DNA of 5,316 bases, from NCBI GenBank assembly GCA_943372515.1, contig CALRYY010000182.1:1-5316 (forward strand), written 5' to 3'. Within the stretch, counting starts at the first letter, position 1. The number at the start of each line of letters is the position of its first letter. Below, piece after piece: positions 1 through 5,190 of the stretch. This DNA is from RAM1 sp943372515 (GTDB lineage Bacteria > Pseudomonadota > Gammaproteobacteria > Burkholderiales > Burkholderiaceae_C). The translations under genes were made by a program, and so were the position numbers. Under the pieces are notes generated by a model. It worked only from the letters and a program-made list of their open reading frames with translations. It did no database searches and was not told where the DNA came from.

Positions 1-215
1 AAAAAGCCGCGGTTCTTGCGCGCCTCTACCAGCCCCTGGGCCAGCAGCTGGTCATAGGCCGCCACCACGGTGGACGGGCTCACGCTGTGCTGCTGGGCGC
101 ATTGGCGCACCGAGGGCAGCCGCGCCCCCGGCGCCAGCAGCCGGTTGCGGATGCGCTCGCCAAAGCGCGCCGCCAGCTGCTCTGTCAGGGATAGCGTGGA
201 GGTCTTCATCAACAT
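1..215 (-). CDS. GntR/MocR-type transcriptional regulator, N-terminal part (truncated by window edge)
   Basis: Seen: reading the minus strand from ATG 215-213 gives 71 complete codons with no stop before the edge. The peptide begins MLMKTSTLSL and is a GntR-type winged helix. The turn region LPSVRQCAQQ lies at residues 33-42, the recognition helix SPSTVVAAYDQLLAQG at about 46-61, and the wing EARKNRGFF at about 64-72. The start is chosen because GAAGGA (230-225) lies 9 nt upstream; ATG at 209 (MKTS) is the alternative. Family knowledge: PSVRQ, the TVxxAYxxL helix and an RxxGFF wing are typical of MocR proteins (PdxR, GabR and TauR type), in which this domain of about 70 residues is joined to a fold-type I aminotransferase-like domain that binds PLP and serves as effector sensor. 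Inference: the missing C-terminus carries that domain, and the protein controls the divergent operon starting at 366. It could instead be a short GntR protein of the YtrA type, which also has PSVRQ. Confidence 0.85.
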   Translation of the reverse strand, partial: MLMKTSTLSLTEQLAARFGERIRNRLLAPGARLPSVRQCAQQHSVSPSTVVAAYDQLLAQGLVEARKNRGF

Positions 216-224
216 GGCGGTGCA

Positions 225-230
225 TCCTTC
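225..230 (-). promoter_or_regulatory. Ribosome binding site of the divergent regulator
   Basis: On the minus strand GAAGGA (230 down to 225) precedes ATG 215-213 by 9 nt. It is a good Shine-Dalgarno match and favours the upstream ATG at 215 over the in-frame ATG at 209. Confidence 0.6.
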
Positions 231-255
231 GGGGGTGGCCTGTACTGTCAGGGCA

Positions 256-296
256 ACCAATACAGATAACGAACTGCGCTGACTAACTGTATTGGT
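256..296. repeat. 10-bp perfect inverted repeat with 21-bp spacer, candidate operator
   Basis: ACCAATACAG (256-265) and CTGTATTGGT (287-296) are exact reverse complements. The arm centres are 31 bp apart, about three helical turns, which would place both arms on one face of the DNA as expected for a dimeric regulator. TGTACTG boxes flank it on both sides, at 241 and 299. Confidence 0.75.
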
Positions 297-365
297 CGTG
301 TACTGACAGCCAAGATTACATTGAACCTCCGGGCCTGACAAGATGCCCACCTACTTCCACCATCC

Positions 366-980
366 ATGAGCGCCACCGAACTGACTGCCCTTTTGCTGTT
401 TGCCACCGCGATGAGTTTCTCGCCGGGGCCCAACACGACGCTGTCCACCGCGCTTGCCGCCAACCTGGGCCTCAAGCGCGCGATGCGCTTTTGCCTGGCC
501 GTGCCCACGGGCTGGACGCTGCTGATGCTGGCCACCGGCCTGGGCCTGGGCGCGCTGATCACCAGCGTGCCCGCCCTGCGCTGGGGCGTGAAACTGTTTG
601 GCGTGGCCTACATGCTGTGGCTGGCATGGAAACTGGCGGGTGCCGGCCAGATGTCGCAGGTCGATGCGTCGCGCCTCAATGTCACCTTCTGGCAGGGCGT
701 CAGCCTGCAGTTCGTGAATATCAAGGCCTGGATGCTGGCGCTGACGCTCACAGCCGGCTGGGTGGTGAACGCCGCCGGCCAGCCCGCCAGCAACCCGGGC
801 CAGCGCCTGGCCATCATCTGCGGGGTGATGGTGGTGTTTGCCTTCAGCAGCAACTTTGTCTATGCGCTGATCGGCTCGTTGCTGCGCCAGTGGCTGGCGC
901 AGGGCACGCGACTTTTGTGGTTCAACCGCGCATTGGCCCTGGTGCTGATCGCCACGGCACTGTGGATGCTGACCGTATGA
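366..980 (+). CDS. LysE-family amino acid/metabolite exporter
   Basis: This is a 204-residue inner-membrane protein of the usual size for the LysE/RhtB translocator family, which exports amino acids and related compounds using the proton gradient. Seen: the family hallmark SPGPN is at residues 19-23 in the first hydrophobic segment, and NIKAW at 118-122 stands where most members have NPKAW. Hydrophobic stretches lie at about 5-18, 43-67, 70-91, 113-135, 147-172 and 186-203, consistent with five or six membrane spans. The ATG at 366 places SPGPN at the normal distance from the N-terminus. No clear Shine-Dalgarno precedes it, which is odd for the first gene of an operon. It faces the MocR-type regulator, a common arrangement for LysE-type exporters, and overlaps the next gene by ATGA at 977-980. 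The transported substrate cannot be read from sequence. Confidence 0.93.
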   Translation: MSATELTALLLFATAMSFSPGPNTTLSTALAANLGLKRAMRFCLAVPTGWTLLMLATGLGLGALITSVPALRWGVKLFGVAYMLWLAWKLAGAGQMSQVDASRLNVTFWQGVSLQFVNIKAWMLALTLTAGWVVNAAGQPASNPGQRLAIICGVMVVFAFSSNFVYALIGSLLRQWLAQGTRLLWFNRALALVLIATALWMLTV

Positions 981-1894
981 ACGCCGCCAAGCAAAAAGAA
1001 GCCCTGCTGTGGGGCCTGGTGGGTGTGACGCTCTTTGCCGCCACCCTGCCCATGACGCGGCTGGCCGTGGGCCCGGCCGATGCGCCGCAGCTGTCACCCT
1101 GGTTCGTCACATTCGGGCGCGCGGCGGTGGCCGGCGTGCTGTCACTGGCCTATTTGCTATGGCAACACAGCAGGGGGCGGCTCAACGTTCCCTGCAAAGC
1201 CGAATGGCCGCTGGTGGGCATGACGGCATTTGGCGTGATCGTGGGCTTTCCGCTGTTTCTGGCGCTGGCACTGCGCCATGTGCCCAGTACACACGGCGCG
1301 GTAGTGACGGCGCTGCTGCCCCTGTCGACCGCCGTGCTGGGCGCGCTGTGGTTCAGGCAACGGCCGTCGGCAGGCTTTTGGGCCTGCGCCGTGCTGGGCA
1401 GCGGGCTGGTGCTGGCGTATATGGTGTGGCGCGCGGGTGGGCTGTACCTGGGCGCGGCCAACATCTACCTCATCATTGCCATGACGACCGGCGCCTTTGG
1501 CTACATCGGTGGCGCTCGCCTGACGCCGCGCCTGGGCGCCGAGCAGGTGATCTGCTGGGTGCTCACCACCTGCCTGCCGCTGACGGTGCCCCTGGCCTGG
1601 CTGTTCGCACCCGCCGATTTCTCGGCCATTGCGGGCATCAGCTGGTGGGGCTTTGCCTATGTGGCGCTGTTTTCCATGTGGATCGGCTTCTTTGCCTGGT
1701 ACCGCGCGCTGGCGCTGGGTGCCGTGCGGGTAAGCCAGATCCAGCTGATCCAGCCCTTTTTGAGCCTGCTGTTTGCCGTGCCGCTGGCCGGCGAACGCCT
1801 GGACATGGTGACGCTGGTGTTTGCGCTGGCCGTGATTGCGACCGTGTACGCGGGCAAGAAGATGCCTGTTCACGCCGCCGGAGCCCCCACATGA
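977..1894 (+). CDS. EamA-domain drug/metabolite transporter (DMT superfamily)
   Basis: This 305-residue polytopic protein has the size and two-half organisation of ten-span EamA/DMT permeases. Hydrophobic segments fall at about 11-30, 42-62, 77-97, 104-126, 133-150, 161-181, 190-210, 222-243, 252-270 and 278-293. Seen: the second half carries the typical run RALALGAVRVSQIQLIQPF (243-261) followed by GERL (272-275) before the last span. The first-half counterpart is ALRHVPSTHGAVVTALLPL (98-116), with RQRP at the place where GERP is common. The ATG at 977 overlaps the stop of the LysE gene by 4 bp, so translation is probably coupled. The same frame stays open back to 491, but that extension only shadows the LysE gene and has no transporter character. 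Relatives export amino acids, nucleosides or drugs. The tail KKMPVHAAGAPT is likely cytoplasmic. The substrate is unknown. Confidence 0.92.
   Translation: MNAAKQKEALLWGLVGVTLFAATLPMTRLAVGPADAPQLSPWFVTFGRAAVAGVLSLAYLLWQHSRGRLNVPCKAEWPLVGMTAFGVIVGFPLFLALALRHVPSTHGAVVTALLPLSTAVLGALWFRQRPSAGFWACAVLGSGLVLAYMVWRAGGLYLGAANIYLIIAMTTGAFGYIGGARLTPRLGAEQVICWVLTTCLPLTVPLAWLFAPADFSAIAGISWWGFAYVALFSMWIGFFAWYRALALGAVRVSQIQLIQPFLSLLFAVPLAGERLDMVTLVFALAVIATVYAGKKMPVHAAGAPT
1880..1883 (+). promoter_or_regulatory. Ribosome binding site of the cupin gene
   Basis: GGAG lies 7 nt before ATG 1891, inside the 3' end of the transporter gene. It supports the start at 1891 over the in-frame ATG at 1897. Confidence 0.55.
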
Positions 1895-2220
1895 AGATGC
1901 ACAACATCCCCTTTGGCGTGACCGACTGGTCTGGCGTCCCGGCTGAAGAGCACAGCGCACAGGCCGGACAGGCCTTCTGGCGCACCCGGCAGTTTGGCGA
2001 CGTGCGCGTGCGCCAGGTTGAATACACACCCGGCTATGTGTCGGACCACTGGTGCACCAAGGGGCACATCCTTTTTTGCCTGAGCGGCGAGCTGCACACC
2101 GAGCTGGCGGACGGCCGCTGCTTTACCCTGACGCCCGGCATGAGCTACCAGGTGGCCGACAACGCCGAGCCGCACCGCTCCACCGCGCCGCAGGGCGCCA
2201 CCCTTTTCATTGTTGACTGA
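1891..2220 (+). CDS. Small single-domain cupin, DHWC/DHCW-motif type
   Basis: This 109-residue soluble protein is one complete cupin barrel. Seen: MKMHNIPFGVTDWS at the start; WRTRQFGDVRVRQVEYTPGY at 30-49; the motif DHWCTKGH at 52-59 followed by G66-E67; and the second cupin block PGMSYQVADNAEPH at 82-95. H53, H59 or E67, and H95 are plausible metal ligands. I recognise this as the small family named in databases as DHCW-motif cupin fold proteins; the order read here is D-H-W-C. The biochemical function of that family is not established to my knowledge. The fold suggests a metal-dependent isomerase, dioxygenase or small-molecule binding role. C55 beside H53 is a possible thiolate ligand or redox site. 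The start overlaps the transporter stop by 4 bp (ATGA), so its synthesis is tied to the exporter. The next gene begins 15 bp after its stop. Confidence 0.9.
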   Translation: MKMHNIPFGVTDWSGVPAEEHSAQAGQAFWRTRQFGDVRVRQVEYTPGYVSDHWCTKGHILFCLSGELHTELADGRCFTLTPGMSYQVADNAEPHRSTAPQGATLFIVD

Positions 2221-2235
2221 CCCGAAAGATCCGAA

Positions 2236-3441
2236 ATGAAACTCAACGACCTGACCACCCCCCAATGGACCATGGCGCGCCGCGCCGAGCGGATGAACCC
2301 GTCGGTCATCCGCGAGATCCTCAAGGTCACCGAGAAGCCGGGCATCATCAGCTTTGCCGGCGGCCTGCCGTCGCCCAAGACCTTTCCGATCGACGCGTTT
2401 TCCGAGGCCTGTGCCAAGGTGCTGCGTGAAGACGGCCAGGCCGCGCTGCAGTACGCCGCCAGCGAAGGCTACGGCCCGCTGCGCGAGGCGGTCGCCTCGC
2501 AGCTGCCCTGGATGGTGGACCCGGCCCAGGTGCTGATCACCACCGGCAGCCAGCAGGGCCTGGACCTGGTGGCCAAGGTGCTGATCGACGCGGGCAGCCG
2601 CATCCTGGTGGAAACACCCACCTACCTGGGCGCGCTGCAGGCCTTCACGCCCATGGAGCCCGAGGTGGTGAGCGTGGCCAGCGACGCCGAAGGCATTGAT
2701 GTGGATGACATGGCGGCCAAAGCGGGCACCGGCGACGCCCGCGCCCGCTTCCTGTACGTGCTGCCCAATTTCCAGAACCCCACCGGGCGCACCATGAGCG
2801 AGGCGCGCCGCGCCGCGCTGTCGGCCCGCGCCGCTGCATTGGGCCTGCCCCTCATTGAAGACAACCCCTACGGCGACCTGTGGTTTGACGCACCGCCTGC
2901 GCTGCCGCTGACCGCGCGCAACCCCGAGGGCTGCATCTACCTGGGCTCGTTCTCCAAGGTGCTGGCGCCGGGCCTGCGGCTGGGCTTTCTGGTGGCGCCC
3001 AAGGCCATCTACCCCAAGCTGCTGCAGGCCAAGCAGGCGGCCGACCTGCACAGCCCCAGCTTCAACCAGCGCATGGTGTCCGAGGTGATGAAGCACGGCT
3101 TTCTGGACCGCCACGTGCCCACCATCCGCGCGCTGTACAAGTCGCAGCGCGACGCCATGCTGGCGGCGCTGACCAAAGAAATGGCCGGGCTGGACGTGCA
3201 ATGGAACACACCCGACGGCGGCATGTTCCTGTGGGCGCGGCTGCCCGCGGGCATGAGCGCGGTGGAGTTGCTGCCCAAGGCTGTAGAGAAGAATGTGGCC
3301 TTTGTGCCCGGCGCGGCGTTTTACGCCGACAACGCCGACCCGCGCACGCTGCGCCTGAGCTTTGTGACGGCCAGCGTGGAGCAGATCAATTCAGGCATCG
3401 CCGCACTCGCGGCAGCCATCCGCGAAGCGCAGGCGGCCTGA
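2236..3441 (+). CDS. PLP-dependent fold-type I aminotransferase (ARO8/LysN-like, no HTH domain)
   Basis: This is a 401-residue cytoplasmic enzyme of the length expected for stand-alone members of the MocR/ARO8 aminotransferase group, which includes 2-aminoadipate, aromatic and broad-specificity transaminases. Seen: GLPSPKTFP at 43-51; LQYAASEGYGPLREAV at 71-86; TTGSQQGLDL at 102-111, which should seat the PLP phosphate; NFQNPTGRTMS at 178-188 with N181 facing the ring; EDNPYGDLWFD at 208-218 with D209 pairing the pyridine nitrogen; SFSKVLAPGLRLGF at 238-251 with K241 as the Schiff-base lysine and R248 near the phosphate; and LRLSF at 372-376 with R373 for the substrate carboxylate. All catalytic residues are present, so it should be active. 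No good Shine-Dalgarno is seen in the 15-bp gap before ATG 2236. It shares its fold with the presumed C-terminal domain of the divergent regulator. The amino donor and acceptor cannot be told from sequence. Confidence 0.95.
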   Translation: MKLNDLTTPQWTMARRAERMNPSVIREILKVTEKPGIISFAGGLPSPKTFPIDAFSEACAKVLREDGQAALQYAASEGYGPLREAVASQLPWMVDPAQVLITTGSQQGLDLVAKVLIDAGSRILVETPTYLGALQAFTPMEPEVVSVASDAEGIDVDDMAAKAGTGDARARFLYVLPNFQNPTGRTMSEARRAALSARAAALGLPLIEDNPYGDLWFDAPPALPLTARNPEGCIYLGSFSKVLAPGLRLGFLVAPKAIYPKLLQAKQAADLHSPSFNQRMVSEVMKHGFLDRHVPTIRALYKSQRDAMLAALTKEMAGLDVQWNTPDGGMFLWARLPAGMSAVELLPKAVEKNVAFVPGAAFYADNADPRTLRLSFVTASVEQINSGIAALAAAIREAQAA

Positions 3442-3444
3442 GCC

Positions 3445-4065
3445 ATGCTGCACATCTGGGGGCGCATCAGCTCCATCAACGTGCGCAAGGTTGTCTGGGC
3501 TGTGCAGTACCTCAACCTGACGCACCAGCGCACCGATGCTGGTGGCCAATTTGGCATCGTGCAGACGCCGGACTACCTGGCGCAAAACCCCAACGCGCTG
3601 GTGCCGCTGCTGGAGGACGAAGGCTACAGCCTGTGGGAGTCCAACGTCATCCTGCGCTACCTGTGCGCGCGCCATGCGTCCGGCACGCTGTACCCGCAGG
3701 AGCTCAAGGCGCGCTTTGACGCCGAGCGCTGGATGGACTGGCAGCAGACCACGCTGAACCCTGCGGGACGCGACGCGTTCGTGCAGCTGATCCGCAAGCC
3801 GGGCGGTCAGGTCGATGCGGGCAAAGTGGACGCGTCAGTGGCGGCCACGACACCGCTGCTGGACCTGCTGGACGCCCACCTGGCGCGCCAGCCCTTCATG
3901 GCCGGCGCCCAGCTGACCATGGCCGACATTCCCATCGCCTGTGAAATCCATCGCTGGCGGGGCATCCCGTTGCCGCACCAGCCGCGTGCGCACCTGGACC
4001 GCTGGTACCAGCACATGCTGGCGTTGCCCGCATCGCGCGGCGTACTGGACATCGTCCTTTCCTGA
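3445..4065 (+). CDS. Glutathione S-transferase family protein
   Basis: This 206-residue cytosolic protein has the two-domain GST layout. Seen: an N-terminal thioredoxin-like domain (about 1-80) opens with MLHIWGRISSINVRKVVWA. S9/S10 lie where serine-type GSTs activate glutathione, V53-P54 is the cis-proline loop in NPNALVPLLED (48-58), and WESNVILRYL (64-73) carries the E65-S66 pair that holds the gamma-glutamyl part of glutathione. The helical C-terminal domain (about 88-206) contains ERWMDWQQTTLNPAGRD (94-110) and the N-capping element TMADI (158-162) with D161. The start ATG lies only 3 bp after the aminotransferase stop, so translation is probably coupled. Family members conjugate glutathione to electrophiles, reduce peroxides or disulfides, or bind ligands; which applies is unknown. 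In this operon it may deal with a reactive product of the neighbouring enzymes (inference). Confidence 0.93.
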   Translation: MLHIWGRISSINVRKVVWAVQYLNLTHQRTDAGGQFGIVQTPDYLAQNPNALVPLLEDEGYSLWESNVILRYLCARHASGTLYPQELKARFDAERWMDWQQTTLNPAGRDAFVQLIRKPGGQVDAGKVDASVAATTPLLDLLDAHLARQPFMAGAQLTMADIPIACEIHRWRGIPLPHQPRAHLDRWYQHMLALPASRGVLDIVLS

Positions 4066-4076
4066 GACCCACCCCT

Positions 4077-4940
4077 ATGAAGACCCGCCCATTCAAGCAA
4101 GTCGATGTGTTCACCGCCGTGCCCTACCTGGGCAATCCGCTGGCCGTGGTGCTGGACGGCACTGGGCTGAGCACGGAGGAGATGCAGCACTTCACCAACT
4201 GGACCAACCTGTCGGAGGCCACCTTTTTGCTGCCGCCCACGCAGGCCGGTGCCGATTACAAGGTCCGGATCTTCTGCCCCGGCCGTGAGCTGCCCTTTGC
4301 CGGCCACCCCACGCTGGGCAGCTGCCACGCCTGGCTGCAGGCCGGCGGCCAGCCGCAGGGCGACTACGTGGTGCAGGAATGCGGTGTGGGGCTGGTCAGG
4401 CTCAGGCGCGACGGTGAACGACTGGCTTTTGCAGCGCCGCCCCTGAAGAAAAGCGGCCCGCTGACAGAAGACGATGTAGCCCTGATCGCCCGTGGCCTGG
4501 GCGTTGCGCGCAGCGACATCGTGGCCCACGCCTGGTGCGACAACGGCCCCAACTGGCGCGGCGTGATGCTGAAGTCGGCCGAGCAGGTGCTGGCCGTGAA
4601 GCCCGACGCATCCGTTCTGGCCGGGCTGGACGTGGGCGTGGTGGGGCCGCGCGGCAAGGTCGGTGTGGTGGGTTCTCGCTCCCGGGACGAAGACATTGCG
4701 TTTGAAGTGCGCGCCTTTTTTCCCGGCAACAACGGAATGGCGGAAGACCCGGTCACGGGCAGCCTGAACGCGGCGTTGGCGCAGTGGTTGATTGGGGCGG
4801 GGTTGGCGCCTTCGCAATACGTGGCCAGCCAGGGTACTGCGCTGGGTCGTGCCGGGCGTGTGTTTGTGGAGCAGTCTGGGTCTGATATCTGGATCGGGGG
4901 TGGGTCTGTGACTTGCGTTGATGGGACGGTTGCGCTTTGA
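4077..4940 (+). CDS. PhzF-family isomerase/epimerase-like protein
   Basis: This 287-residue protein has the normal PhzF length, with two similar halves of the diaminopimelate epimerase-like fold. Seen: FKQVDVFTAVPYLGNPLAVVLDG at 6-28; NLSEATFLLP at 44-53 with E47, equivalent to the catalytic glutamate of PhzF; RELPFAGHPTLGS at 70-82 with H77; and MAEDPVTGSLNAALAQWL at 221-238 with D224. All three residues of the PhzF active site are thus present. PhzF itself isomerises dihydro-3-hydroxyanthranilate in phenazine synthesis, but no other phz gene is seen here, so a phenazine role is unlikely. Most proteobacterial homologues have unknown substrates. It starts 11 bp after the GST stop without a clear ribosome site and is the last gene of the operon. 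The last 45-50 codons use more GGG, GGT, TCT and GTT than the rest of the gene. Confidence 0.94.
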   Translation: MKTRPFKQVDVFTAVPYLGNPLAVVLDGTGLSTEEMQHFTNWTNLSEATFLLPPTQAGADYKVRIFCPGRELPFAGHPTLGSCHAWLQAGGQPQGDYVVQECGVGLVRLRRDGERLAFAAPPLKKSGPLTEDDVALIARGLGVARSDIVAHAWCDNGPNWRGVMLKSAEQVLAVKPDASVLAGLDVGVVGPRGKVGVVGSRSRDEDIAFEVRAFFPGNNGMAEDPVTGSLNAALAQWLIGAGLAPSQYVASQGTALGRAGRVFVEQSGSDIWIGGGSVTCVDGTVAL

Positions 4941-4962
4941 ACTTCTTTTGTTGCACCTCGCG

Positions 4963-5190
4963 GCAAAGGCGTGCGCGCACACCCGGCAACGCTTCACTAA
5001 AGCGGTCGCCTGCGGCGACTGCCTTGCGCTGCTCGGTCATGCATCCCACCGCAGAACTCACTTCGTGCTGCGCACTCCGTTCGGACAGCCGCGGTGAGTC
5101 AGAAACGAAGCGCGCTGCGCGCGCGGCTGCATGCCCTGCGCTGCTCAGCGCTTTAGAGGCGCATTGCCAGGTGTGCGCGCACGCCTTTGC
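4963..5190. repeat. 228-bp intergenic element with 42-nt imperfect inverted terminal arms
   Basis: The arms are 4963-5004 and 5149-5190. The outer 21 nt of each arm (4963-4983 and 5170-5190) are perfect reverse complements, beginning GCAAAGGCGTGCGC on the left and ending GCGCACGCCTTTGC on the right. The inner 21 nt match at 16 of 21 positions and end in the shared CTAAAGCG (4997-5004) / CGCTTTAG (5149-5156). The 144-bp centre holds a hairpin GTCGCC-TGC-GGCGAC (5005-5019), an ACTCAC/GTGAGT pair (5056-5061, 5094-5099) around TCCG-TT-CGGA (5076-5085), and a near-identical 15-nt direct repeat (5020-5034, 5132-5146; 14/15). It starts 22 bp after the operon's last stop codon. No target-site duplication and no coding sequence were found. 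It may be a dispersed intergenic repeat or MITE-like element of Comamonadaceae, or a long RNA stem formed at the operon end. Confidence 0.7.
5020..5146. repeat. 15-nt direct repeat pair inside the intergenic element
   Basis: TGCCTTGCGCTGCTC at 5020-5034 and TGCCCTGCGCTGCTC at 5132-5146 differ at one base. Both copies lie just inside the inverted arms and in the same orientation, so they break the symmetry of the element. Confidence 0.6.

Larger units (their letters stand above)
216..365. promoter_or_regulatory. Divergent promoter/operator region between regulator and operon
   Basis: This 150-bp gap separates the regulator (minus) from the operon (plus) and is visibly more AT-rich than its surroundings. 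It contains four TGTAYTG heptamers: TGTACTG at 241-247 (+), TGTATTG at 264-258 (-), TGTATTG at 288-294 (+) and TGTACTG at 299-305 (+). The middle two extend to a perfect 10-bp inverted repeat, ACCAATACAG (256-265) and CTGTATTGGT (287-296), separated by 21 bp. An outer pair, CTGTCAG (245-251) and CTGACAG (303-309), is centred 1 bp away from the inner one. Characterised MocR proteins bind arrays of direct plus inverted repeats close to the target promoter, so this is the likely operator. No convincing -35/-10 pair was found. The best plus-strand guess is TTGGTC (292-297) with TACATT (317-322), a poor match with 19-bp spacing. Confidence 0.7.

Noticed and set aside
70..282. 70-codon plus-strand frame opposite the regulator
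   Set aside because: It is antisense to the clearly recognisable GntR winged helix and has no supporting motif or ribosome site.
491..976. Long upstream extension of the EamA transporter frame
   Set aside because: The extension overlaps the LysE gene in another frame and reads as low-complexity Arg/Gly/Ala-rich sequence. The true start is ATG 977, where membrane segments begin and the stop/start overlap occurs.
1009..1890. Upstream extension of the cupin frame
   Set aside because: It lies wholly inside the transporter gene in another frame. GGAG at 1880 and the family N-terminus support the start at 1891.
1870..3201. 443-codon minus-strand open frame opposite the cupin and aminotransferase genes
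   Set aside because: Composition is typical of a high-GC shadow (rich in His, Gln, Gly, Arg and Ala) with no domain pattern, and it lies opposite two clearly recognisable genes.
4941..4962. Rho-independent terminator directly after the PhzF stop
   Set aside because: The short T-run (CTTCTTTTGTT) has no GC hairpin before it, and the downstream stem is not followed by a T-tract.
3807..4997. 396-codon minus-strand open frame opposite the GST and PhzF genes
   Set aside because: It is antisense to two well-supported genes and shows shadow-type composition without motifs.
4963..5190. Insertion sequence
   Set aside because: The inverted arms resemble mobile-element ends, but there is no transposase frame and no target duplication was found, so only a repeat element is claimed.
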